Shown here piece by piece: positions 18,105-26,332 of a stretch of DNA of 64,000 nucleotides. Source of the DNA: Thermoplasmatales archaeon (GTDB lineage Archaea; Thermoplasmatota; E2; UBA202; JdFR-43); NCBI GenBank assembly GCA_014361195.1, contig JACIWA010000001.1, positions 1 to 64,000 of the forward strand. The letters are read 5' to 3'. How positions within the stretch are numbered: the stretch's first letter is position 1; each line of letters starts with the position of its first letter. Under the pieces are notes generated by a model, which searched no databases, was not told the DNA's origin, and was given only the letters and a program-made list of their open reading frames with translations. Both the position numbers and the translations under genes were made by a program.

Positions 18105-18306
18105 AATTGAGTTTAAAAGTGAGGAAGAGGCAAAATGCATAAATGACGCAATAAAAATAGATAATGAAGGATATATATCTACAAGGGTGAGGGGAAAATT
18201 TATTGAAGCGGAAATTGAAGCGGATGAAATAATGTCAATAGTCCATACCTTAGAAGATTTCTTTTCCTGCTTAAAAGAAGCGATGGAGATTTTTAATCAA
18301 ATATAA
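18082..18306 (+). CDS. pcc1: KEOPS complex subunit Pcc1
   Basis: A 74-residue protein with the small alpha/beta fold of Pcc1/CTAG subunits (VKCELRIEFKSEEEAKCIND, then a strand-rich centre and the C-terminal helix SCLKEAMEIFNQI). Pcc1 forms the dimerising hub of KEOPS, which makes the universal t6A37 modification of ANN-decoding tRNAs together with Kae1 and Bud32. It overlaps the glycosyltransferase end by 23 bases, so it is translationally coupled, and it overlaps the convergent transglutaminase-like gene by 14 bases. The other KEOPS genes are not in the window. Confidence 0.85.
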   Translation: MKVKCELRIEFKSEEEAKCINDAIKIDNEGYISTRVRGKFIEAEIEADEIMSIVHTLEDFFSCLKEAMEIFNQI

Positions 18307-19252
18307 GGCTTTTCTTTTCAAGCTCTACTTTTGGCATCTTATATGTTTTTCTAACGCTCTTATCATATTCTTCTTCGCCTATTTCCTGCAATATTTTTCT
18401 TCCTTTTTCATCCAATGCAAGAACATTATTATTTATTTTTGCAACTGTTGCGGGCGACACCTTTAGCAGTAAATTCATTCCAGTTGCAAGCCCTAGTGGA
18501 ATTGACTCTGTTTTCATTATTCCTCCAGGAATTGCCTCAAACCATATTCCAATTGAATCCTCTCCAAACTTTGTTATTGGTATTCCAGTCGCAGCCTGCC
18601 TCTCTGGAAGAGGACCAACATCCGCAACAACCCATTTTCCATCTACAAATGCCTCTCCCTCTCCATGGAAAAGGAAATTTCCCATTGCATCGTACCATTC
18701 CACCATCAGTGGATCAGGGGCAATAAATGTATCATACCATTGAGGAATCATTGAAAGAGCATATAGCTTATATCTTGCCTTTATCCCCGCAACCCTACAT
18801 AGGGCTATGAAAAGAGATATTTTATGGATGCATGTTCCATATCCTCTTCTTAAAGTTTCCTCAACCCCCCAGAAAGGAACTATTTGAAGAATAACTTTCC
18901 TTTTAACAAATTCAAAAACATCATTTGCATATTCATATGGCTCTTTTTCAAAAGCTCCAAGCTCATTTGCCATTGCAATGATTTCTTTTGAGTAGGGATT
19001 GCAGAATAAAGTGGGGCGAAGATATTTTTCATCTGATTTAACAAATTTCATATTTTGGTGGTAGGAAGGTAACTCATAGACTCTTTTTGGAGGAGTATAG
19101 TTTATCCCTTCTCCTTTCCTAATTTTTTTCAATTTAAAGAAGTTTTTCAATAAAACTTTACTCAAAGAAAAGCTACCTCTTATGAACAATTTAACCATTT
19201 GCTTTTTTGGAATATATTCCTTATCTTTCCATTCTCTAAACATTTCCACCAC
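18293..19252 (-). CDS. Cytosolic transglutaminase-like protein
   Basis: A 319-residue protein with no signal peptide. A transglutaminase/papain-like core is visible: candidate Cys in GYGTCIHKISLFIALCRVAG (near residue 140), His in FLFHGEGEAFVDGKW and Asp in WVVADVGPLPER. The N-terminal 80 residues are basic and helical, and the C-terminal part carries GIWFEAIPGG. Such domains act as proteases or amidases, or cross-link proteins; the substrate is unknown. It overlaps the upstream LuxE-like gene by 17 bases, so the two are co-expressed and probably act together. Its intracellular location is inferred from the missing signal sequence. Confidence 0.75.
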   Translation of the reverse strand: MVEMFREWKDKEYIPKKQMVKLFIRGSFSLSKVLLKNFFKLKKIRKGEGINYTPPKRVYELPSYHQNMKFVKSDEKYLRPTLFCNPYSKEIIAMANELGAFEKEPYEYANDVFEFVKRKVILQIVPFWGVEETLRRGYGTCIHKISLFIALCRVAGIKARYKLYALSMIPQWYDTFIAPDPLMVEWYDAMGNFLFHGEGEAFVDGKWVVADVGPLPERQAATGIPITKFGEDSIGIWFEAIPGGIMKTESIPLGLATGMNLLLKVSPATVAKINNNVLALDEKGRKILQEIGEEEYDKSVRKTYKMPKVELEKKSLIFD

Positions 19253-20597
19253 TCATATCCATTGCAAAAACCCTTCTCATTTCTTCCGCACATCCCCTCA
19301 TTTCCTCTCCTTTTGCTCTACTTACTTCAGCTTCAAGAACAGGGCTATTTCTGCTGCAAACAGGACATTCTTCAAGCATTCTTACTTCATCCCCAGAAAT
19401 TATAAAGCCTGGATAGCTGAATGCAAGACCATCAATAAATGCAAATCTTCCTTTCTCACCATAAGAAACTTCTTCTCCATTCTCATCCAGCACCATTGCA
19501 TGATAATAGCTTTTCGGTATATGAAGATAATGCCCTTCCCTGCAATGCACCATCCACCCATTTCCCTCAACCATTCCATATAAATCCAGGCAATTTTCTT
19601 GGGGTATTCCAAAAAATTCCTCAACCTTCTTCCTAAATTCCTTCACAGGCATCCTCTTTCCTTCATATATCTTCCATCCCCCGCCAGTAAGCACTGCCCC
19701 ATTATCGCCAAAATCAAATTTCTGATCGCTGTTTTCCAATTCTTCAAGTACAAAATTTATGAGAAATGGCAGGCCGACAAGAGCAATTTTTTTCTTTTCC
19801 TTCTCTTTTTTTCTCATCCATTCAATTACCCTATTAACAAGTTTTTTTGTTTCTCTTTGAACCGCATATCTTATTATTCTTCCCTTTAAGCTGTTTTTCA
19901 TTGCTTCCTGAATAACTTCAGCGGATATTTCTCTATCAAGAGCAACTTCAACACTTTTTATTGCATCAAAAAATACCTTACAGACCTTTCCTGCAAAAAC
20001 ATTTGTTTTCATTGGATTTGGCATAAAAAGATACCCTTCCATTTCATATTCCCATATAGGATATCCCATTCCTATAACTGATTTTGCAATTGCATATTCA
20101 GAAGCATTAAATGTTCTTATGTCGCGAGGGATGAATGTGTGGCGCCCGCTTGTCCCACTGCTATAGGAGATGACAAGTCCCGCCTCGTTGAATTTGTTTA
20201 TTATTTCGTCGTAACCGTAGCTTTTCTTGATTAGTATGTTTGGTAAGTCTCCAGTGTAAATTGTAGCAAGCCACATTGCAAATTCCTGGCCAGAAGGATA
20301 TGCTTTAAAAAATTTATCTGGAAGCAATGGTATTTTTTTGAAATCATCTATACTTTTTATATCATCTGGTGTGACATTTTTTTCTTTGCAATATTTTTTA
20401 TAAAAGGAATTTTTTTCATAATGAATCTTGAAAGCATATTTGATTGCCTTGAATTTATAATTATTTGCTTCTTTATCCGGTATATTGAACAAATCATATG
20501 GTTTAAAAACGCTTTCTTCTCCAGGGTTTAGTTCATTTGGTATATAATTTTTTAGCCTTTTATTCATTTCATCAATGTATTCCTCATATTTTTTCAT
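19236..20597 (-). CDS. LuxE/acyl-protein synthetase-like adenylating enzyme
   Basis: A 453-residue protein of the LuxE branch of AMP-forming enzymes. The phosphate-loop motif SYSSGTSGRHTF is near residue 147, followed by the LTGGGWKIYEGKRMP segment, LDLYGMVEGNGWM (adenine-binding region) and GFIISGDEVRM. A C-terminal ECPVC pair with CSRNSP nearby could bind a metal. LuxE activates fatty acids and carries them as an enzyme thioester; here the acid is unknown. No LuxC-type reductase is next to it. Instead it is translationally coupled to a transglutaminase-like gene, an uncommon partnership. Confidence 0.8.
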   Translation of the reverse strand: MKKYEEYIDEMNKRLKNYIPNELNPGEESVFKPYDLFNIPDKEANNYKFKAIKYAFKIHYEKNSFYKKYCKEKNVTPDDIKSIDDFKKIPLLPDKFFKAYPSGQEFAMWLATIYTGDLPNILIKKSYGYDEIINKFNEAGLVISYSSGTSGRHTFIPRDIRTFNASEYAIAKSVIGMGYPIWEYEMEGYLFMPNPMKTNVFAGKVCKVFFDAIKSVEVALDREISAEVIQEAMKNSLKGRIIRYAVQRETKKLVNRVIEWMRKKEKEKKKIALVGLPFLINFVLEELENSDQKFDFGDNGAVLTGGGWKIYEGKRMPVKEFRKKVEEFFGIPQENCLDLYGMVEGNGWMVHCREGHYLHIPKSYYHAMVLDENGEEVSYGEKGRFAFIDGLAFSYPGFIISGDEVRMLEECPVCSRNSPVLEAEVSRAKGEEMRGCAEEMRRVFAMDMSGGNV

Positions 20598-20665
20598 TGG
20601 TTAAAATTTAGAAATTTTATTATATTCTTTATTTAAATTTTGGTTTAACTCAGTTAAAGAAAAAT

Positions 20666-21337
20666 TTAACTTTTCCTTATCCTCCTTACCCCTTTTTTTG
20701 TTCCCACTATGACTTCATCTGCAAGTCCAGCAAATAAGCCATGTTCAACAACCCCTGTGATTGCTTTCACCTCATCGCATATTTCCTCATCTATGGCTTC
20801 ATATACGCAATCAACTATAATGTTTCCATTATCTGTTAAAAAATTTTTTCTCAACTCAGGAACTAAGCCCAATTTTTTTATCTTTTCAGAAGTTTTTTTC
20901 CATCCAAACTTTACAATTTCTACAGGCAATGGAAATGAAAATTTATCAACAATTTTGCTCTCATCAACAACAATTATCTCCTTTTTGCTACATTTTGCGA
21001 CAATTTTTTCCCTGAGCAGTGCTCCTCCTCCTCCCTTTATCAGATTTAATTTCCTATCCACTTGATCCGCTCCATCAATTGTAAGATCTATTTCCTCATA
21101 ATCATTTATATCTCCAATTTTTATTCCGCAATTTTTTGCAATTTCCTCACTTTCCAGAGATGTGGCTATTCCAACTATTTCAAGCCCTTCCTTAACTCTT
21201 TTCCCAATCTCAATTATTGCATATTTTGCAGTTGAACCGCTTCCAAGCCCAACAACCATTCCATCTTTTATTTCCTTAACCGCTTCCCTTGCCGCCTTCT
21301 TCTTCAAATCTTCTACAGAAATCTTTAAATCTTCCAC
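20666..21337 (-). CDS. rpiA: Ribose-5-phosphate isomerase A
   Basis: A 223-residue enzyme interconverting ribose 5-phosphate and ribulose 5-phosphate. Motifs are MVVGLGSGSTAKYAI, DLTIDGADQVD, LIKGGGGALLREKIVA (catalytic Glu and Lys region) and GVVEHGLFAGLADEVIVG. The start is GTG 21337. Only 34 bases separate it from the divergent RNase P RNA, so the two promoters overlap. Length and motifs are normal. Confidence 0.96.
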   Translation of the reverse strand: MEDLKISVEDLKKKAAREAVKEIKDGMVVGLGSGSTAKYAIIEIGKRVKEGLEIVGIATSLESEEIAKNCGIKIGDINDYEEIDLTIDGADQVDRKLNLIKGGGGALLREKIVAKCSKKEIIVVDESKIVDKFSFPLPVEIVKFGWKKTSEKIKKLGLVPELRKNFLTDNGNIIVDCVYEAIDEEICDEVKAITGVVEHGLFAGLADEVIVGTKKGVRRIRKS

Positions 21338-21343
21338 AAAAAA

Positions 21344-21354
21344 TATTTATAAGG
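21344..21354 (+). promoter_or_regulatory. TATA element for RNase P RNA
   Basis: TATTTATAAGG, centred about 24 bases before the predicted 5' end of the RNase P RNA at 21372, which is the standard archaeal TATA spacing. It also lies in the upstream region of the divergent rpiA gene. Confidence 0.6.
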
Positions 21355-21371
21355 CATATATATAGATTGAT

Positions 21372-21661
21372 GGTCAGGAGTGGAAGGGCGGCCAACGGTG
21401 CTTTGCACCGAGGAAATACCCCCCTCATTCCCGGACCAGGGGCGTAAAAGCCAGGGCGAGAGCCCTGATAGAGGCGCAGAAAAGCCACAGCCAGAGGTGA
21501 GGATGATTCCCTGAGGATGACGTTGCTTCTGGATTTGGTGAGACTGCTTCTACCCTGGAGCAAGTCCAAGCACCAGGATCGGCTGCCCGGGACCGCCTGG
21601 GGGTAGGACGCTGAGACGAATGCCGCCGAAACAGAAGGGGGATTACTCTCCACACCTGACC
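21372..21661 (+). ncRNA. rnpB: RNase P RNA
   Basis: A 290-nt GC-rich RNA in AT-rich surroundings. P1 is formed by GGTCAGGAGTGGA (21372-21384) and TCCACACCTGACC (21649-21661), with one mismatch. The conserved core is present: a GAGGAAATACC version of the first conserved region, AGAGGCGCAGAAAAGCCACA in the middle, GAGACGAATGCCGCC, and the fifth region ACAGAAGGGGGATTAC. It processes tRNA 5' ends with protein partners. The open frames crossing it are meaningless. Confidence 0.93.
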
Positions 21662-21693
21662 AAAAATTTTTATTTCAAAATGGAATTAATAGC

Positions 21694-23778
21694 ATGAAAG
21701 TTTTAGCTCTGCTGATTGCTTCTTTGCTAATCTTTCCAACTTTTAATTTTAAAGAAGAGGAAATGAGCTTTTCTTTTTATTTCAAGCCAGAATTTACAGG
21801 AAAGGAAGAGGTTGAAATAGCGATTGAAGGATGCAATAAGTATGAATATAATGGGCTCATTATTCCTGTAAAAAACCTTTTCATTCTTCTGCCCTATAAA
21901 AAAGATGTTAAGGATATTGAAGTAAATGTAAAGGAAAGGTATGCGGGAGAATATAAGATAAAGGAGGGAAAGCCAGTTATTGTTGCGAATAAAAAAATTT
22001 TGCGAGAAGGAAAAGAGATCAATGAGAAATATGAAGTTGTTGGAATTTATTATGCGAGAGGATACAAAATTCTTATTATTAATTTGATTCCTGTTTCATA
22101 TAGAAATGGAAAGGTTTATTATTATGAAGAAATGGAATTGAAAATAAAGCTAAAGGAAGGAAATGAAAATGAGCTTTATAGGGGAATTGAAGAGGATAGG
22201 GATTATGTTAAGAAGATTGTTATAAATCCATGGATTGCGGAAACTTATCCGAAAAAGGAAATAAATGCACAGTATGAATATCTGATAATAACAAAGAGCG
22301 ATTTTGTTCAAGCATTTGAAGAATATGTGGATTATAAGGAAAGCAAGGGAATAAAAACAAAAATAGTTAGTGTTGAGGAAATAGAAAAAAATAAGGAATT
22401 CTGGGGAGAAAAAGAAATTTTTAATGACACACAGGCAAAAATAAGGAATTTTATAAGGTATGCATATTCTGAATGGGGGATAAAATATCTCTTGCTTGGA
22501 GGAGATGCGGATATAAATAATAGCAGAGAAAATATTATTCCCGCCCGCTACTTATATGCGAGTTGCGTCGGCCTGCCTCTGGGGGAGGAGATTGAGGCGC
22601 AGATACCTTCTGATGTTTATTATGCTTGCCTTGATGGAAATTTTAATGAGGATGAAGATGATAGATGGGGAGAAAATTCCACGGACAATGAGCATGGGGT
22701 TGAGGAAGCGGATCTTTTCAGTGAGGTATGGGTTGGAAGGGTTTGTGCAGATAGCGATGAGGAGATAAAAAATTTCATCAGGAAGAGCATTTCATATCAG
22801 GAAAGCAAAGGTAATATTGAAGTGCTTCTTGTAGGAGAATTTCTTGGATTCGGGGGAATTGCGGATTGGGGAGGAAATTATATGGATGAGATAAAGCAAT
22901 TGATTCCTCCTTATTTCAACATTACAACTCTTTATGAAAGGGATAAATATTGGCATAAGGAAGATTTAATTTCATTGCTGAATAGAGGTTGCAACATAGT
23001 TAATCATCTCGGCCATGGATGGACAACACATGCTTTGAAAATGAGCAACAGCGATTTGGATAATTTGCAAAACAAAGAATACTTCTTTTTATATTCCCAG
23101 ACATGTCTCGCTGGATCATTTGATAATGCATATCCTTATGGAGATAGCTATGCCTACTATAATGATGACTGCTTTGCGGAGCATCTCACCCTTGCCCAAA
23201 ATGGAGCATTTGCATGCATAATGAATTCAAGATATGGTCTTGGAATGGAAAACAGCACGGATTCACCTGGACAGAGATATAATATTGCATTCTATAAAGC
23301 AATTTTTGAAGAAAATATTAATGAAATGGGAAGGGCAAATCACTATTCAAAAGAGAAAATTGCATGGAGAATAAATGAAAATGGAATGAGATGGACACAT
23401 TATGAAACAAATCTTTTTGGTGATCCTCAGATAAGAATAAAGCATCCTGAAGAAAAGATAAATATCAGTATAGAGATTTTGAAGCCTCTGAAAGGCATCT
23501 ACTTCCTTGATTTTGGTCCTTTGCTTGGTTTTATAAATAGAACAATAATAATTGGAGCAATTTCAATTCATGTAAATGTAATTAGCGAGCCAGAGGGAAA
23601 AATAAGGGAAGTTAGATTTTATATAAATAATGAAACAAAGTTAAGCTTCGAAAATCCACCATATAAATGGCTATGGGATGAAAAATGCTATGGAAAATAT
23701 AAAATAGTCATTGAAGCAATAGCAACAAATGGAAAAATAGAAAGAAGAAGCATTGATGTTTTTATTTTTAATTTTTAG
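21694..23778 (+). CDS. Gingipain-like (C25) secreted cysteine peptidase
   Basis: A 694-residue protein. There is a signal peptide (KVLALLIASLLIFPTF) and a propeptide to about residue 195. The catalytic domain starts at YEYLIITKSDFVQAFEEYVD and has the GIKYLLLGGDADI strand. The catalytic pair is His near residue 441 (NHLGHGWTTH) and Cys near residue 470 (YSQTCLAGSFD). ENSTDSPGQRYNIAFYKAIF and NLFGDPQIRI follow, the latter marking the end of the C25 domain. The last 110 residues form an Ig-like domain (VRFYINNETKLSFENPPYKW). It is predicted to degrade proteins outside the cell. A paralogue begins at 610 on the other strand. It starts 32 bases after the RNase P RNA. Confidence 0.93.
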   Translation: MKVLALLIASLLIFPTFNFKEEEMSFSFYFKPEFTGKEEVEIAIEGCNKYEYNGLIIPVKNLFILLPYKKDVKDIEVNVKERYAGEYKIKEGKPVIVANKKILREGKEINEKYEVVGIYYARGYKILIINLIPVSYRNGKVYYYEEMELKIKLKEGNENELYRGIEEDRDYVKKIVINPWIAETYPKKEINAQYEYLIITKSDFVQAFEEYVDYKESKGIKTKIVSVEEIEKNKEFWGEKEIFNDTQAKIRNFIRYAYSEWGIKYLLLGGDADINNSRENIIPARYLYASCVGLPLGEEIEAQIPSDVYYACLDGNFNEDEDDRWGENSTDNEHGVEEADLFSEVWVGRVCADSDEEIKNFIRKSISYQESKGNIEVLLVGEFLGFGGIADWGGNYMDEIKQLIPPYFNITTLYERDKYWHKEDLISLLNRGCNIVNHLGHGWTTHALKMSNSDLDNLQNKEYFFLYSQTCLAGSFDNAYPYGDSYAYYNDDCFAEHLTLAQNGAFACIMNSRYGLGMENSTDSPGQRYNIAFYKAIFEENINEMGRANHYSKEKIAWRINENGMRWTHYETNLFGDPQIRIKHPEEKINISIEILKPLKGIYFLDFGPLLGFINRTIIIGAISIHVNVISEPEGKIREVRFYINNETKLSFENPPYKWLWDEKCYGKYKIVIEAIATNGKIERRSIDVFIFNF

Positions 23779-23781
23779 CCA

Positions 23782-24123
23782 TCATATCTTATGCCCTTCT
23801 CCTTCAAGAAGTTTTTTGGAATTTCTCTCTACTGGATACATTTCTTCTCTCCTTGCTCCTTCCGCCTCTGCAGAAATGCGAGCAAAAATTCCTGTTGTTA
23901 ACTGGCGTGTAATTGTGGCATTGTGCTTTTTGACAAGAATTGCTCTTATTTCGTTAATTGTAATTAGCTTTCTCTCAGTAACTTTTTTCATAATTTCATT
24001 TACTTCAGATGGAGAAGGAATTAGCAGTTTATCTCCTTCCTTTGCTCCCCATTTCCTCGCTATTTTTCCATTTTGTTTTATTTGGGGGACTTTCTTCAAA
24101 ATCTTTCACAGCTCTGTTTTCAT
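23782..24123 (-). pseudogene. Broken MGMT/ATL-family (alkyltransferase-like) gene
   Basis: An AAGAGGAG ribosome-binding site (24125-24132) precedes ATG 24123, but codon 6 is TGA where family members would plausibly have Trp (MKTEL-stop-KILKKVPQIK). Reading on, the frame resembles a family of about 130-residue MGMT-like DNA-binding proteins: KLLIPSPSEVNEIMKKV, KLITINEIRAILVKKHNA, LTTGIFARISAEAEGARREE. It then jumps straight to YPVERNSKKLLEGEGHKI. The stretch that normally carries the PYWR-type motif is absent, a deletion of about 20 codons. Two independent lesions argue for a dead gene. An internal TTG (24099) could still start a 105-residue product. Confidence 0.65.
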
Positions 24124-24139
24124 CTCCTCTTAAAAGTTA

Positions 24140-24438
24140 TAGATTATTCTTCTAAGGAAGGCATTTGAGGAATCAAAAGATTTGAAAGAGTGCGTTGTTT
24201 TTATATCTCTGCTTATCTTTTGCTAAAAAGTAATTCTTTTATCTTTTCCTGTCTTCTTATATTCATTATATCTTTCCGTACATTGATCATAAATTCTATC
24301 CCTTAAATTTTCGAAAAAGGATTTAAAAGCGATAAGGAAATTTTATCTATCAGCAAATGCTTGGAATGAAATGCATGTAGGTATAGGATATAGAAGAGTA
24401 ATGGAAATTGTAAATAAATTTGGACAAGAACCCCAATG
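24140..24438 (-). other. Gene-free stretch with possible decayed coding sequence
   Basis: No intact gene. On the minus strand, pieces such as NLRDRIYDQCTERYNEYKKT followed by GKDKRITF, and THSFKSFDSSNAFLRRII in another frame, look like a protein that has lost its frame. The helical, charged character would fit an N-terminal transposase or unknown cytosolic protein, but I cannot assign a family. Nothing else is visible here. Confidence 0.3.
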
Positions 24439-25935
24439 CTATAAATTTTTTAGCAATTGATTAAACGCCTGGTAATTTTCCAAAAATCTTAATATGATCA
24501 TCCAAATTATTTTTACTCTATTTTTAGGTATACTCATTTGCAGTGTCGCCCAGTCACTTTCAGCGCCATAATAATCTATAGCCCGAACCTTTATTAGATA
24601 ACTTCCTTTATCTTTCCAGCTATGACTCACGTTCTGGGATTCGTTAGATTCGAGGTATGATGTGAAATCAGAAAATCCATCTCCCCAGTGGATCTCATAA
24701 ATGGTGTCGTGATTACTGGAATCTAATGATATTATTGAGTAATTGTAAATAATATTTGGTGACCCTGAATTAGGCCCGGTGACAGTTGGGACGGTTGGTA
24801 CCCCATTTTGCCAAATATTTATTAACGGTTGGTTATCTTTGTTATTACCTCCCAAGATCATGTAAGGTGTGTCCCCAATACCATCACCATTTTCATCTGC
24901 TCCTTTGTAATCGTCCCAATAGTTTCCATAATAAAACTCCGAATCCCATTGATTTATACTATAATCCTTCGCATGAAAACCTTTGCTTCCAATGAAATTA
25001 TTATTAAAAAGGTAATTATTACCACAATCGTGCATAATAAAGATACCCCACTGATTATTTTGAACAGTGTTTTCAAATATTATATTATACCCGGATGACT
25101 CATGTATATAAAAGGCATTTTGATTATTTTTAACAATGTTTCCAAATATAGTATTGCTATCAGATCGAATATCTAAACCCGCATCCTCCTCATATTTTCC
25201 GCTATTTTGTATTACAAAACCATGTAAAGTTACCGTGTTTGCATCAATTGTGATCACGCTTCCTCTTCCTCCACCATCAATTACGGGATGTTCATAGGTT
25301 AATGAAACCACACCAATACAACATTTGTTGATAACAATATTTTCCTCATAAACCCCGGGAAAAACAAATACTGTATCACCTTTTTTAGACGCATTAATTC
25401 CATCCTGTATCTTGTTGTATGGGTGGTCATAAGTTCCATCCCACGGGCCTTGGGTATTGTTATCATCGACAAAATGGTGCCGTTTATCATCCCAAGGAGG
25501 CAAACCTTTTTCAGGTTTTGGCAAACGAGATGGATCAACTTTATTTGATGACTTATAATCAAAATGGAAATACCATCCATCACCTCCCGCCGGAGACATC
25601 CCGTCTATATGATAAGTTTTCCATGGTTTTTTCATCTTTGGTTCTTTCCATTCGATAGTCACGAAGTCGCATATATCCATTACCTTTGTTGGTGGAGTTT
25701 TGGTATCTATAATTTGTCGGATCACACCTTTTCGACCGTCACTAGTGTTAAATTCACGTCCTATCAAATCTTCCTCACCAATTGGATTTAAAAAGAAATG
25801 GGTAAAATCATCATTCTCATCTAGATGTATTGATGTTTGTTTAGATTGCGTTGCATCTAAAAGAGGAAATGCTAAAAATATTGTTACAATAAAAATCGCT
25901 ACAAATCTTTTTATTTTTTTCTCATTCGAGAGCAT
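24439..25935 (-). CDS. Exported NosD-like beta-helix protein with PKD domain
   Basis: A 498-residue protein. A signal peptide (FVAIFIVTIFLAFPLLDA) is followed by an N-terminal domain of about 120 residues. A right-handed beta-helix starts at WDGTYDHPYNKIQDGINASK and includes DTVFVFPGVYEENIVINK, with repeated SNTIFGNIV-type coils. The calcium-binding-like DENGDGIGDTPYMI follows, then one PKD domain with YEIHWGDGFSDF and SHSWKDKGSYLIKVRA. The C-terminus FLENYQAFNQLL resembles a short conserved tail seen in many archaeal members of this group. Arginine codons are mostly CGN (CGT, CGA, CGG), whereas neighbours use AGA/AGG, which suggests a different origin. It is likely a surface carbohydrate-binding or adhesion protein. 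Confidence 0.8.
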   Translation of the reverse strand: MLSNEKKIKRFVAIFIVTIFLAFPLLDATQSKQTSIHLDENDDFTHFFLNPIGEEDLIGREFNTSDGRKGVIRQIIDTKTPPTKVMDICDFVTIEWKEPKMKKPWKTYHIDGMSPAGGDGWYFHFDYKSSNKVDPSRLPKPEKGLPPWDDKRHHFVDDNNTQGPWDGTYDHPYNKIQDGINASKKGDTVFVFPGVYEENIVINKCCIGVVSLTYEHPVIDGGGRGSVITIDANTVTLHGFVIQNSGKYEEDAGLDIRSDSNTIFGNIVKNNQNAFYIHESSGYNIIFENTVQNNQWGIFIMHDCGNNYLFNNNFIGSKGFHAKDYSINQWDSEFYYGNYWDDYKGADENGDGIGDTPYMILGGNNKDNQPLINIWQNGVPTVPTVTGPNSGSPNIIYNYSIISLDSSNHDTIYEIHWGDGFSDFTSYLESNESQNVSHSWKDKGSYLIKVRAIDYYGAESDWATLQMSIPKNRVKIIWMIILRFLENYQAFNQLLKNL

Positions 25936-26113
25936 GATTCCTTAACAGATTCTTATTAATAAAGTTTTGTATGGAATTGTAGAATAAGAAGGAGTAAGCC
26001 TTTTCTATACCAGTTTCATTAATAGCAGTGGTTCCATTTTTCACAGAGCTATCCTCGCTCTAAAATTTTCCAATAAAGTTAAATACATAAAGGTGTTATA
26101 GGCGGGTGATAAA

Positions 26114-26299
26114 ATGGAAGGAATAGTTAAAAGATGGGTAACCTCTTATGGATTCATAGAGGTAGAAGGAAGAAAAGATGTTTTTGTGCATCAGTCGGAT
26201 GTAAAAGGAAACCAGCCACTAAAAGTTGGACAGAAAGTAAAGTTTGAGATTAAGAAGGGGGATAAAGGAGAAAGAGCGGTAAACGTTGAATTGATATAA
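26114..26299 (+). CDS. Cold-shock domain protein (CspA family)
   Basis: A 61-residue OB-fold protein: GIVKRWVTSYGFIEVEGRKD with VFVHQSDVKG carries the RNP1/RNP2-type nucleic-acid binding residues (WVTSYGFIEV, VFVHQ). It binds single-stranded RNA or DNA, probably as an RNA chaperone. A GGTGAT ribosome-binding sequence sits 4 bases before the ATG. It is 33 bases ahead of lonB. Bacterial-type cold-shock proteins are found in only some archaea. Confidence 0.92.
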   Translation: MEGIVKRWVTSYGFIEVEGRKDVFVHQSDVKGNQPLKVGQKVKFEIKKGDKGERAVNVELI

Positions 26300-26332
26300 A
26301 ATTTTATATACAGCATTTTTCTATAATAAGAA

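Noticed and set aside
21276-21655. Open frames of 125 and 76 codons across the RNase P RNA
   Set aside because: The sequence forms the conserved RNase P RNA core and P1 helix; the frames are by-products of its GC-rich structure.
26027-26065. GGTTCCA followed by AGAGCTATCCTCGCT resembles the first codons of the PPS gene at 16228
   Set aside because: The match is about 15 bases with a mismatch and the spacing differs; short matches of this size are expected by chance in 64 kb of biased sequence.
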